DNA of 14,661 nt from CAMPJM01 sp964440915 (GTDB lineage Bacteria; Bacteroidota; Bacteroidia; Cytophagales; Cyclobacteriaceae). Location of the stretch: NCBI GenBank assembly GCA_964440915.1, contig CAYTTV010000072.1, positions 1 to 14,661 on the forward strand, read 5' to 3'. Shown piece after piece: positions 1 to 8,265 of the stretch. The stretch's first letter is position 1; every line of letters starts with the position of its first letter. The position numbers and the translations under genes are program-made. The notes under the pieces were generated by a model. That model ran no database searches and was not told the DNA's origin. It was given only the letters and a program-made list of their open reading frames with translations.

Positions 1-33
1 TCTAATTTCTATTATCTTATGTCTTAAATCTAA

Positions 34-1191
34 TCAAGCCGCTTTCGCCATATTGCCCATTTCCCTAGCGTTATCATTTCTATATTCTGCTACTTCACTC
101 CTGCTGACGCTTAAGATAATTCCTAAAGACACCCCAGTGAACAATAAAGAAGTACCCCCCATACTTAACATCGGCAATGGCAACCCAGTCACGGGCACTA
201 ATCCCACCGCTACTGCCATATTAACCATGGCTTGTAGCACCAGCGCGAAACTCAAACCAGCGGACAGCAGTCCTCCATAGGCTTTCTCACTTTTTGCTAC
301 CGTCCTCATGCCTCGATAAAGCAGTATTAGATATAAAATGATGACCGACATACCACCTGCGAGTCCATACTCTTCGATGATAATGGCAAATATAAAATCA
401 GAATAAGGGTGCGGCAGAAAATTCCTCTGGTCGCTTTGTCCAGGCCCTTTGCCCGAAATGCCTCCCGTAGCAATAGCGATATAAGATTGCTTGGCTTGGA
501 AAGACATTTCCTGTGGATCCATATAGTCCTTGATACGACTTATTACGGTATTGCCTCTTTGCCCTACTGTGAAAGCGATACTTCCGGCCAATACCCCTAC
601 GAGCACCAACATAAAAAGGAATTTAAGTGGTACCCTTCCGATGAACATCAGAATCATACAAGTGCCAAAAAGCAAAATGGCAGTAGACATGTTGGTAAGG
701 CCTATAAGTGCGCAAATCACGCCACACCATATCAATATGGGTATTACTGACTGCTTAAAATTCTGGATATTCTGCTGTTTTTTGGAAAGCATGTTGGCCA
801 GATGCGCTATTAATGCCAACTTAGCTAAGTCGGATGGCTGGAAAGCTTGATTGATTATGGGGATATGGATCCATCTAGAAGCCTCGTTAATATTCATCCC
901 AAATTTCCAAGTAATGAAAAGCAACGGCACAGAGATCCACAAGGCTAATTTTGACAAGCCTGAATAATAACGATAATCTATCTTGTGCGCCACCCACATG
1001 GCAAAAAGCCCAAGCAATACCAGCATAGAGTGCTTGATAAGGTAGTGTTCTGTATCGCCACCCATGCGTTTGTAGGCCAAGGTGCCTGTAGCGCTATATA
1101 CAACCAAGATGCTCAGTACCGACAAAGCCAAGACAACGAACCATATTACTGGATCGCCCTTAAGATTTCTTTCTGCCCATGATTTTATCAT
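34..1191 (-). CDS. ftsW: SEDS-family peptidoglycan glycosyltransferase FtsW
   Basis: FtsW is the septal SEDS glycosyltransferase. It polymerises lipid II into glycan strands in the inner membrane together with its partner class B PBP, here FtsI of the same operon. The 385-residue protein is strongly hydrophobic, with about ten membrane segments. Family motifs seen are FQPSDLAKLAL (about 117-127), the extracellular loop FLPHPYSDFIFA (about 258-269) with the SEDS catalytic aspartate at about D265, and LPMLSMGGTS (about 338-347). The ATG follows the murD stop by 11 bp, so the two are co-transcribed. RodA is the alternative SEDS assignment, but the dcw position after murD argues for FtsW. The gene ends with TGA close to the window edge; murG would be expected next. 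Confidence 0.96.
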   Translation of the reverse strand: MIKSWAERNLKGDPVIWFVVLALSVLSILVVYSATGTLAYKRMGGDTEHYLIKHSMLVLLGLFAMWVAHKIDYRYYSGLSKLALWISVPLLFITWKFGMNINEASRWIHIPIINQAFQPSDLAKLALIAHLANMLSKKQQNIQNFKQSVIPILIWCGVICALIGLTNMSTAILLFGTCMILMFIGRVPLKFLFMLVLVGVLAGSIAFTVGQRGNTVISRIKDYMDPQEMSFQAKQSYIAIATGGISGKGPGQSDQRNFLPHPYSDFIFAIIIEEYGLAGGMSVIILYLILLYRGMRTVAKSEKAYGGLLSAGLSFALVLQAMVNMAVAVGLVPVTGLPLPMLSMGGTSLLFTGVSLGIILSVSRSEVAEYRNDNAREMGNMAKAA

Positions 1192-1202
1192 TGCTCTACG
1201 AT

Positions 1203-2594
1203 TTAATTTTTTATTAATTGGAAAGTCCCCGCATCGATTTTATCGCTTAAAACCTTTACTGCTTCCCTGAATTGATTTCCTCTGTCTTCATAATTGTTGA
1301 ACAAATCAAAACTTGCACAAGCGGGGGACAACAGGACAACATCTCCCGAAATAGCCAAACGATAAGCTTTTTCTACTGCCACCTGCATGGAAACCTGCTC
1401 CTCTTCCACTGGAACCAAATCACCGAAAGCTTCGATAAGCTTTTGATTGTCCTTGCCCAGACAAACCATTGCCTTTACGTGCTTCCGCACCAAATCCTTC
1501 AATTGCTCATAATTATTGCCTTTGTCAACCCCACCAGCAATCCATACCAAAGGCTCCGAAAAGCCTTCCAATGCATAATAAACCGCATCTACGTTAGTGG
1601 CTTTTGAATCATTGATGAAAGCAACACCATTGATCTTCCCCACTGACTCCATTCTATGGGGAGCGTTCCTAAAACTTTTCAATGCTAATTCAATACTACT
1701 TGGTCTAACTCCCACCACTAATGCGGCCATAATAGCCGCCATGGTATTGATTGTATTGTGCACTCCCTTTAATGGACTATCGGCGAGGGAAAAGTGCCAT
1801 GCCTCGACTCCCTTTGATTTCAAATTGAAGACTAGCTTCCCATCTTTGGATATATAAGCACCCTCTCCATCGTTTCTTTCAAGAGAAACAGGAAGGGCAT
1901 TTGTCCTTCCTATCACTTGCTGTGAATACTCAGCCAAAAGTGCATCATCTTTAAAATAGATGTAGTACCCTGTTTTATCCAAATGCTGCGCAATCCTCAT
2001 CTTAGACCTTGCATATTTTGTTATATCATTCCCATATCTGTCAAGATGATCAGGCGTAATATTGAGTACAATTGCGGCCAAAGGCTTAAAAGTGTCCATA
2101 TCATCTAGCTGAAAACTGCTAACCTCCAACACATAATAATCATGTTCATCATCAATCACCTGCTTGGCCAGACTACTTCCTACATTTCCTGCTAACCCCA
2201 CCTTCATTCCTGCCTCTTTTAAAATATGATAGGCAAGAAGTGTTGTAGTGGTTTTACCATTGGTACCCGTAATACCAATGAATTTTGCTTTGGTGAAACG
2301 GTAAGCGAACTCCAACTCTCCAATAATCGGCACCTGCTGCTCCCTAAGCTTCTGAACAATAGGAGCAGTTTCTGGAATGCCAGGACTCTTTATTATCTCA
2401 TCGGCATTGAATACCAGGGCCTCTGAATGCCGCCCTTCCTCATACGCTATATTTTTCTCTTCCAACAGTGCCTTATGCTTTTCTTGCACATAGGACGCAT
2501 CAGAAACGAATACATCATACCCCTTTGCCTTAGCAAGCAAGGCAGCCCCTACTCCACTTTCTCCAGCCCCTAGTATGACGATTCTCTTATGCAT
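1203..2594 (-). CDS. murD: UDP-N-acetylmuramoyl-L-alanine--D-glutamate ligase MurD
   Basis: This cytoplasmic ATP-dependent Mur ligase adds D-glutamate to UDP-MurNAc-L-Ala. The N-terminal Rossmann-like nucleotide-binding part starts with IVILGAGESG. The ATP loop GTNGKTTTT lies at about residues 110-118. Further Mur-ligase motifs are EVSSFQLD, NITPDHLDRYG and, at the start of the C-terminal domain, HRMESVG and NDSKATNVDA. The length of 463 residues is normal for the family. I chose the ATG at 2594 (MHKRIVIL); an in-frame TTG two codons upstream (2600) would give 465 residues and cannot be excluded. The gene lies 16 bp after the mraY stop (10 bp with the TTG start) and 11 bp before ftsW, so it is operonic. 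Confidence 0.97.
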   Translation of the reverse strand: MHKRIVILGAGESGVGAALLAKAKGYDVFVSDASYVQEKHKALLEEKNIAYEEGRHSEALVFNADEIIKSPGIPETAPIVQKLREQQVPIIGELEFAYRFTKAKFIGITGTNGKTTTTLLAYHILKEAGMKVGLAGNVGSSLAKQVIDDEHDYYVLEVSSFQLDDMDTFKPLAAIVLNITPDHLDRYGNDITKYARSKMRIAQHLDKTGYYIYFKDDALLAEYSQQVIGRTNALPVSLERNDGEGAYISKDGKLVFNLKSKGVEAWHFSLADSPLKGVHNTINTMAAIMAALVVGVRPSSIELALKSFRNAPHRMESVGKINGVAFINDSKATNVDAVYYALEGFSEPLVWIAGGVDKGNNYEQLKDLVRKHVKAMVCLGKDNQKLIEAFGDLVPVEEEQVSMQVAVEKAYRLAISGDVVLLSPACASFDLFNNYEDRGNQFREAVKVLSDKIDAGTFQLIKN

Positions 2595-2610
2595 TTTCAA
2601 TTGTTTATTA

Positions 2611-3822
2611 TTATCTCAATTTCAAAGTGGCCAAAGTAATGATGGCCAACAATATGCCTATTGTCCAAAACCTTGTTACAATCTTAGATTCATGCAGCTC
2701 CATCTTTTGGTAATGGTGATGCAAGGGTGCCATTTTAAAGACCCTTCTGCCTTCCCCATATTTCTTCTTGGTATACTTAAAATAACTCACCTGAATAATC
2801 ACCGATAAGTTTTCTATCAAGAATATGCCGCACAGTACAGGAAGTAACAATTCCTTTCTTACAATCAATGCCAAGACAGCTATGGCACCCCCTAATGACA
2901 AACTGCCCGTATCCCCCATAAAAACTTGGGCGGGATAGGAATTATACCATAAAAAACCTATACAGGCCCCCACAAAAGCGGTACAGAAAATCACCAACTC
3001 ACCTGTGTTGGGAATATACATTATGTCCAAATAATCGGAGAAAATGGCATTTCCTGACAGGTAGGCGAATATGGCTAAAGTCAAGCCGATTATGGCCGAA
3101 CTACCTGCCGCCAAACCATCTATGCCATCGGTTATATTAGCCCCATTGGACACCGCCATCACCACCACAATCACTACCAGCACGTAAATGACCCAAGTGA
3201 GGCTAGGATCTATCCAGGACACCAATACCTCATAATCGAACTCATTGTTCTTGACAAAAGGAATAGTGGTTTTGGTAGATCTTATATCTTCGAAGTTTGA
3301 AGATATTCCCATTGCTTCTTCATGCACTACTGGCTCGCTGAACTCCCTTACCACTACATCATGATGAAAAACCAATGTTAGGCCTACTACTAAGCCCAGC
3401 ACCAACTGTCCCACAATCTTAAATCTCCCTTGTAACCCTTCTTTATTCTTTTTGAAAACCTTGATATAATCATCCAAAAAGCCAATCAGTCCCATCCATA
3501 TCAAAGCACCCAACATCAAAATTATATATACATTGTCCAACTGAGCAAACAGCAAGGTGGGGATTACAATACCTGCAATGATAATGATACCGCCCATTGT
3601 CGGGGTCCCCTTCTTTTCCATCTGTCCATGGAGCCCAAGATCCCGTATGCTTTCTCCTACCTGCTTTCTCCTAAGCATTTCGATTAGGTTCTTACCAAAA
3701 GCAATCGTAATCAACAAAGAAAATAATGCAGCCATACCAGCCCTAAAGGAGATAAACTGAAAAACCCCAGCTCCCATCAGGTCAAATTCTTTGTCTAAAT
3801 AATCGAATAGGTAGTAGAACAT
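2611..3822 (-). CDS. mraY: Phospho-N-acetylmuramoyl-pentapeptide-transferase MraY
   Basis: MraY is a polytopic inner-membrane enzyme. It transfers phospho-MurNAc-pentapeptide to undecaprenyl phosphate, giving lipid I. Motifs seen are KKGTPTMGG (about 70-78), the paired aspartates of LDDYIKV (D117/D118), NITDGIDGLA (about 229-238) with catalytic D232, FMGDTGSLSLG (about 301-311) and the histidine-rich APLHHHYQK (HHH at 368-370). At 403 residues it is about 40 longer than the roughly 360-residue E. coli enzyme. The excess is a hydrophilic stretch at about 153-198, between HHDVVV and FDYEVL. The upstream gap to murE is 490 bp and holds a decayed IVS-like element, so mraY may depend on readthrough from the mraZ promoter or on a promoter inside the gap; neither is proven here. 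Confidence 0.97.
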   Translation of the reverse strand: MFYYLFDYLDKEFDLMGAGVFQFISFRAGMAALFSLLITIAFGKNLIEMLRRKQVGESIRDLGLHGQMEKKGTPTMGGIIIIAGIVIPTLLFAQLDNVYIILMLGALIWMGLIGFLDDYIKVFKKNKEGLQGRFKIVGQLVLGLVVGLTLVFHHDVVVREFSEPVVHEEAMGISSNFEDIRSTKTTIPFVKNNEFDYEVLVSWIDPSLTWVIYVLVVIVVVMAVSNGANITDGIDGLAAGSSAIIGLTLAIFAYLSGNAIFSDYLDIMYIPNTGELVIFCTAFVGACIGFLWYNSYPAQVFMGDTGSLSLGGAIAVLALIVRKELLLPVLCGIFLIENLSVIIQVSYFKYTKKKYGEGRRVFKMAPLHHHYQKMELHESKIVTRFWTIGILLAIITLATLKLR

Positions 3823-3836
3823 TATTTCTAATTTTT

Positions 3837-4297
3837 AATGTACCAATTGTTTAATTGGCGCCTTTTACGGTTAAGCTTTTCTTAGTGGTAGATATAATCT
3901 TTCCTAATATTTTAATAATCCCTCTTACTGTTCTATTAAATCAGCAGTATCAGGATAACTTTCTGAATGTTTGCACAACATTAACCAATACTCCGTTTCC
4001 TCAGCTTCCTTAATAGCCACTTTCAGCTTATGAATAAAATCTAATTTACTTTCTGCATTCTGCGCCTCCCGACCATTAGCTCCTATCGAACGCCCCGATT
4101 TCAAAACCTGATTTGCAACAACATATTTCTTTTGGGATTCCAAGCATTCTGAAAATTTTATAATTTCTAAAGCGAACTCAAAAGAAGCCTTTTTTATGAT
4201 GTTGTCGCCTATATTTAATTTATTTCATTTCAAAACTTATATTCAATTATTCAATTCCATATATCTCAATTACAAACAATTAATTCATTGGTACATT
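3837..4297. repeat. Inverted repeat bracketing the IVS-like gene
   Basis: AATGTACCAAT at 3837-3847 is perfectly inverted as ATTGGTACATT at 4287-4297. Allowing an 8-nt bulge on the right side, the similarity continues with TTGTTT and AATTG, giving an imperfect end of about 20 bp. The pair encloses about 440 bp that contain the decayed four-helix-bundle gene, whose C-terminal frame stops inside the left repeat. Intervening sequences in 23S rRNA are known to have complementary ends around such an ORF, so this may mark the element's boundaries. A further TGGTACATT occurs at 4306-4314, at the end of murE. An ATTCAATT tandem lies at 4241-4256. No clear target duplication was found. Confidence 0.5.
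3851..4228 (-). pseudogene. Decayed four-helix-bundle / 23S rRNA-IVS-like protein gene
   Basis: Three reading frames together spell one protein of about 124 residues, the usual length of the four-helix-bundle family related to proteins encoded in 23S rRNA intervening sequences. The central frame carries SFEFALEIIKFSECLE, VLKSGRSIGANGREAQNAES and DFIHKLKVAIKEAEETEYW, the family hallmarks, and stops at TAA 3925-3927. The C-terminal helix continues in another frame (RGIIKILGKIISTTKKSL, about 3851-3925), so there is a net -1 shift near 3926. At the 5' end the only ATG (4226-4228) is followed by ATGAAATAA. Removing one A of the AAA run would put it in frame as MNKLNIGDNIIKK. The sole in-frame start left is a TTG at 4143, which would give only 72 residues and lose the first helix. 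Function of the family is unknown. An alternative is sequencing error at both sites. Confidence 0.75.
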
Positions 4298-4312
4298 TAT
4301 ATAACTGGTACA

Positions 4313-5764
4313 TTATTCCAGCATTTCCCTCAACACCTTTCTATCATCAAAATCATATTTTACTCCTTTTATTTCTTGGTATGTTTCGTGGCCTTTGCCT
4401 GCTACCAATATAATGTCACCTGCTTCTGCTAGGCTACAAGCAAGTTTTATGGCTTCTTTTCGGTCTGTTATGGCTATGGCCTTTTTGAAGTTGGTAGGGC
4501 TTACCCCTTGCTTCATGTCTTCAATAATGGCCTCAGGCTCCTCATTTCTAGGGTTATCAGAAGTTAGTAAAACCCTATCACTGAACCTGCAAGCAATCTC
4601 TGCCATTATCGGTCGCTTTGCCTTGTCTCGGTTGCCTCCGCACCCCACTACGGTGATCACCTTCTCATTGCCAGTTCTTAAGACATTGATTGTGGACAGG
4701 ACATTCTCAAGCGCATCTGGCGTGTGGGCATAATCTACTATCGCGGTTACCCTCACCTTATTCATTACCTGCTCAAACCTGCCTGGAGCTGCCTGCAATT
4801 CCGATAGGATCGTCAGCACCTCATCACTTTTTTCGTTCAAAAGCATGGCGGTTGCATAAACACCTAGTATATTATAGGCATTAAAATCACCGATCAGCTT
4901 AAACCAGACGGGTTTTTGATCTATATCTAACTCAATTCCATGTATCGTATTTGAAAGTACTTTTGCCTTAAAGTCACACATAGTTTTGAGCGCATAGGTA
5001 TTTTTAGAAGCTTTCGTATTTTGCAACATAATCAAGCCCCTTTTGTCGTCCACATTCACAAGGGCAAAAGCAGAGGAAGGAAGCTCGTCAAAAAGCCGCT
5101 TTTTCACCCGGATATATTCATCAAAAGTATGGTGATAGTCCAGGTGATCATGGCTAATGTTTGTAAAAACAGCCCCGGAGAGTGTTACGCCAGCCATCCG
5201 CTCCTGATCTATGGCATGGGAACTTGCTTCCATGAAACAGTGCGTGCACCCTCTTTTTACCATAAGCTGGAACAGTTCGTTCATCGCTAGGGCATCAGGC
5301 GTAGTATGGGTGGCAGGCACCGTCTCATCATTAATTTTGTTATTAACCGTAGACAACATGCCTACATTGTAGCCCAATTCCATAAATAACTTGTGCAAGA
5401 GCGTTACCGTAGTTGTCTTGCCATTAGTCCCTGTCACCGCCACTACTTGAAGTTTCTTAGAAGGATTGCCATAGAAGTTGGAAACGATAATCCCAAGTGC
5501 TCTAGCACTATTTTCCACCTTGATATAAGTTACGCCCTCTATAAATTCCTCAGGTTTTTCTTGGTGCACTACGGCAATGGCGCCTTTCTCAATGGCAGCA
5601 GCAATATATTGATGACCATCTACCTGGGTTCCTTTTACCGCCACAAACAGGCCTTCCTTGGACACCTGCCTCGAATCGAAATGGACAGATGCTATTTCCA
5701 TATTTGTAGTGCCAGTGACCTCTACCAGCGATACCTTATATAATATGTCTTTTAGTTCTGCCAT
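4313..5764 (-). CDS. murE: UDP-MurNAc-L-Ala-D-Glu--meso-diaminopimelate ligase MurE
   Basis: This cytoplasmic Mur ligase adds the third stem amino acid. The order of motifs is a substrate-binding N-domain (HFDSRQVSKEGLFVA, about 28-42), the ATP loop TGTNGKTTT (about 111-119, K116), HTTPD (about 153-157), EASSHAIDQERM (about 179-190), NISHDHLDYH, DYAHTPDALENV, and DNPRNEEP at about 403-410. DNPR is the signature of meso-diaminopimelate rather than L-lysine specificity, which predicts DAP-type peptidoglycan. GKGHE follows at about 456-460. The length of 483 residues is normal. Its ATG lies 3 bp after the ftsI stop, so translation is probably coupled. The C-terminus is intact despite the IVS-like insert directly downstream. 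Confidence 0.97.
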   Translation of the reverse strand: MAELKDILYKVSLVEVTGTTNMEIASVHFDSRQVSKEGLFVAVKGTQVDGHQYIAAAIEKGAIAVVHQEKPEEFIEGVTYIKVENSARALGIIVSNFYGNPSKKLQVVAVTGTNGKTTTVTLLHKLFMELGYNVGMLSTVNNKINDETVPATHTTPDALAMNELFQLMVKRGCTHCFMEASSHAIDQERMAGVTLSGAVFTNISHDHLDYHHTFDEYIRVKKRLFDELPSSAFALVNVDDKRGLIMLQNTKASKNTYALKTMCDFKAKVLSNTIHGIELDIDQKPVWFKLIGDFNAYNILGVYATAMLLNEKSDEVLTILSELQAAPGRFEQVMNKVRVTAIVDYAHTPDALENVLSTINVLRTGNEKVITVVGCGGNRDKAKRPIMAEIACRFSDRVLLTSDNPRNEEPEAIIEDMKQGVSPTNFKKAIAITDRKEAIKLACSLAEAGDIILVAGKGHETYQEIKGVKYDFDDRKVLREMLE

Positions 5765-5767
5765 AGC

Positions 5768-7858
5768 TCAGCTCAAGTTTATAATTATATGACTTCCTTT
5801 TATGGCTTTGGTTCCGGGAGTCTGAGATTGATTTACAACCCTACCCTTTCCTTTTACTTCAACCTTTAGCCCCTTGTTTTCCAAGAGGTACAGTGCATCT
5901 CTCAACGTCATCCCTTTTACATCAGGCACATGTCCAGAATCAATATGGTTATCTACCCATACCACAGCATTTTCTTTTCTATTTACTTTCACCCAGTCTT
6001 CCTTATGCGCAGGTTGATGGGCTATGCCCAGTGTATTGCATAAAAAAGCAAGATCATCTGCCTTACCGGCCCTTATTACTGGGAAAACGTCATTCTTAGC
6101 TAAATACTCTTTTGGGTACGGTGCGTGCATCTCAAGGTCCCTTGCATATATTTTATCCGCAATTTCCTTGAAAACTGGCGCCGCGACATCGCTGCCATAT
6201 TGTTGGAAGCCTTTGGGATTATTGATAACAACAATGCAGCTATATTTAGGCTTATCTGCTGGAAAATATCCGGCAAATGAGGTATAGTATCGGCGTGTAT
6301 ACCGACCATCTTTAACGATCTGGGCAGTACCTGTCTTGCCTGCTATCTTATAATAACTTTCATTGATTTTGCTAGCGGTTCCTTTGGCCACAACACCTTC
6401 TAACATTTCCCTCACATATGATAAAGTCTGGTCAGAGCATATCTTATCTCTCAGCACCTTTGCTGTGTACTGTTCCACTACTCTATCTGCCTTCTTCACC
6501 TTCTTTACAATAATCGGCTGTATCAATTTCCCATTATTGGCCACAGCATTGAAAAACGACAGCGTTTGCAAGGGCGTAAGTTTCAATTCATAACCAATCG
6601 ACATCCAGGGTAATGTGACTCCGCTCCATGTTGGGTCGGCGGCATCTTTGATATAAGGAATCCCTTCTCCTATCATCTGGAACCCTAAGGGAGTGGCCAA
6701 ACCAAAACTCTTGATATAATCAACATACCTTTGGGGATTAAGGCCAAACTGTGACTGTACAAGTTTAGAAATCCCAATATTAGATGACTTCTCAAATGTC
6801 TCCTGAACCGTCATCATCCCATATCCGCCCGGCTTATGATCGAGCATTGTTCGGTCGAAAAACTTGTATTCTCCATTTCCTGTGTCGATGCTATCGCTAG
6901 GCTTCAGGTTTGAATCCTCAAACAAAGCGATCATAGACGCCAGCTTAAAAGTGGAACCGGGTTCTGTCAAACCCTGTACAGCGTAATTATATACCTCTCG
7001 ATAATTCCCATCATCATATCCTTTCAAATTAGAGATGGCCTTAATTTCACCCGTTGCTACTTCCATTACCACCACACATCCATAATCCGCTTCATGTCGG
7101 ATCAAGGCTTTGAGCAAGGCAGACTCCGCCACATCTTGTAAGTTGATGTCTATGGTAGTTTCTATATCCAACCCTTCTTCAGGTCTTACTTCAGAATCGT
7201 CATACACGGGCTTCCAGTTGCCCCCTGCCATTTTTTGAAATAACGCTTCCCCATCGGTGCCTGCCAAAAACTTATTGAAACTATATTCTAGCCCTACCCC
7301 ACTACCTGTTTCGGTGATATAGCCAATTGTTCTCCCCCCTAAATGAGAAAAGGGCAAGAACCTCTTGTCCACTTTTTCAAATATCACACCGCCTCCAAGG
7401 CGCCCTTCCCTAAAAATGGGCCATTGCGACATCTTTTTCTTGTCCTGATAGTCTATAAGCTTCCAGTTCAGGACCAAGTACTTCCGCTTAGCCATCCTGG
7501 CATTGTTGATTTGATGCTTATATTCAGCAGGTGTCTTGTCTTTAAAATGTCGGCTTAACAAGAGCGCTAGTGAATCCAAACCACTTTTATAAAGCTCCAC
7601 TTCGGCGATTGTTGGATCGAAAGCTACTTTAAAGAAAGGCAAAGATGTAGCCATAAGGCTGCCATTGTCCGAGTAAATGTTGCCCCTTGTAGCTGCCACA
7701 GTACGGTATTTCAAACCTATATTCTCTGCAATCGTCGCCCATTTCTTCCCTTCTACGAACTGTATATCCACAATTCTCGCCCCTATCGAAATGGCAAACA
7801 CCACCATCACGACAAACGCGAGCCGAACTCTGAGCAATATGGACCTTTTAATATTCAC
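5768..7858 (-). CDS. ftsI: Septal class B penicillin-binding protein (FtsI/PBP3-like) with PASTA domain
   Basis: This is a monofunctional D,D-transpeptidase anchored in the inner membrane that cross-links septal peptidoglycan made by FtsW. It has one N-terminal membrane segment (about 10-30) and a dimerisation/pedestal domain that includes ATRGNIYSDNG. The transpeptidase domain has all three catalytic motifs: STFK at 302-305 (S302 nucleophile), SSN at 358-360 and KTG at 508-510. A single C-terminal PASTA domain (about 643-696) begins VPDVKGMTLRDALYLLENKG. The length of 696 residues is in the range for PASTA-bearing FtsI/SpoVD-type PBPs. The start is GTG, overlapping the end of ftsL by 11 nt, which suggests translational coupling. 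No ATG lies close by in frame with the membrane anchor. Confidence 0.96.
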   Translation of the reverse strand: MNIKRSILLRVRLAFVVMVVFAISIGARIVDIQFVEGKKWATIAENIGLKYRTVAATRGNIYSDNGSLMATSLPFFKVAFDPTIAEVELYKSGLDSLALLLSRHFKDKTPAEYKHQINNARMAKRKYLVLNWKLIDYQDKKKMSQWPIFREGRLGGGVIFEKVDKRFLPFSHLGGRTIGYITETGSGVGLEYSFNKFLAGTDGEALFQKMAGGNWKPVYDDSEVRPEEGLDIETTIDINLQDVAESALLKALIRHEADYGCVVVMEVATGEIKAISNLKGYDDGNYREVYNYAVQGLTEPGSTFKLASMIALFEDSNLKPSDSIDTGNGEYKFFDRTMLDHKPGGYGMMTVQETFEKSSNIGISKLVQSQFGLNPQRYVDYIKSFGLATPLGFQMIGEGIPYIKDAADPTWSGVTLPWMSIGYELKLTPLQTLSFFNAVANNGKLIQPIIVKKVKKADRVVEQYTAKVLRDKICSDQTLSYVREMLEGVVAKGTASKINESYYKIAGKTGTAQIVKDGRYTRRYYTSFAGYFPADKPKYSCIVVINNPKGFQQYGSDVAAPVFKEIADKIYARDLEMHAPYPKEYLAKNDVFPVIRAGKADDLAFLCNTLGIAHQPAHKEDWVKVNRKENAVVWVDNHIDSGHVPDVKGMTLRDALYLLENKGLKVEVKGKGRVVNQSQTPGTKAIKGSHIIINLS

Positions 7859-8213
7859 CCTTTTCCACTGTTATTTTAAATGGTGGCGTAGAACTTTCAT
7901 ACAAACCAAACGGTTCTACTTTCCGAGCGACCTCCGACTGTTTGCTAGCAAACATATAGGCTGCCTTCATAGAAGTATAGTCCGCCCTCAAATTTTCCAC
8001 TTCTGTCTGAAGCGTGTCGATTTTTCGAATGGCCTTTTCTCCATAATGACCATTTCCAATATAGAAGATGCCTATTACCGTAAAAAAAAGGATATATGGC
8101 AAATAACGCACAGGCAAACCTTGCTCAAAGGCAAGGTCAAGCTTTAGTTTTTCCTCAAGAAATGAAAAAACACTTGCTCGCTTGCGTTGTGGATTTCTGA
8201 CCTTATTTTTCAT
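7848..8213 (-). CDS. ftsL: FtsL-like cell division protein (Bacteroidota type)
   Basis: This is a 121-residue bitopic membrane protein. A basic cytoplasmic N-terminus (KNKVRNPQRKR) is followed by a short amphipathic stretch, one membrane segment (about 37-53, YLPYILFFTVIGIFYI) and a predicted coiled coil (about 60-95, heptad-like IDTLQTEVENLRADY). Position between rsmH and ftsI is the canonical place of ftsL. The extended N-terminus and the GLPVRYLPY lead into the membrane resemble the Bacteroidota FtsL-like family. It probably acts as a divisome scaffold with DivIC/FtsB and FtsI. Sequence similarity to enterobacterial FtsL is low, so the symbol rests on topology, context and this family resemblance. 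It overlaps ftsI by 11 nt. Confidence 0.85.
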   Translation of the reverse strand: MKNKVRNPQRKRASVFSFLEEKLKLDLAFEQGLPVRYLPYILFFTVIGIFYIGNGHYGEKAIRKIDTLQTEVENLRADYTSMKAAYMFASKQSEVARKVEPFGLYESSTPPFKITVEKGEY

Positions 8214-8225
8214 ATCTTTTATATT

Positions 8226-8241
8226 ATCTCGTTACCGAGAC
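8226..8241 (-). other. Small hairpin with GNRA-type loop between rsmH and ftsL
   Basis: In the 52-bp gap before ftsL the transcript would read TCTCG-GTAA-CGAGA, a 5-bp stem closed by a GTAA tetraloop (8227-8240). No U-run follows, so it is not a typical terminator. It may be an mRNA stability or translation element, or chance. Confidence 0.3.
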
Positions 8242-8265
8242 ATAAAATCCCTTTTTTTACTTTAT

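Noticed and set aside
409..750. Long plus-strand frames opposite ftsW and the other dcw genes
   Set aside because: They lie antisense to well-supported genes with clear catalytic motifs and show no motifs of their own.
3925..4143. Four-helix-bundle frame as a functional 72-residue gene starting at TTG
   Set aside because: Family homology continues upstream of the TTG and downstream of the stop in another frame, so the short frame is a fragment of a decayed gene.
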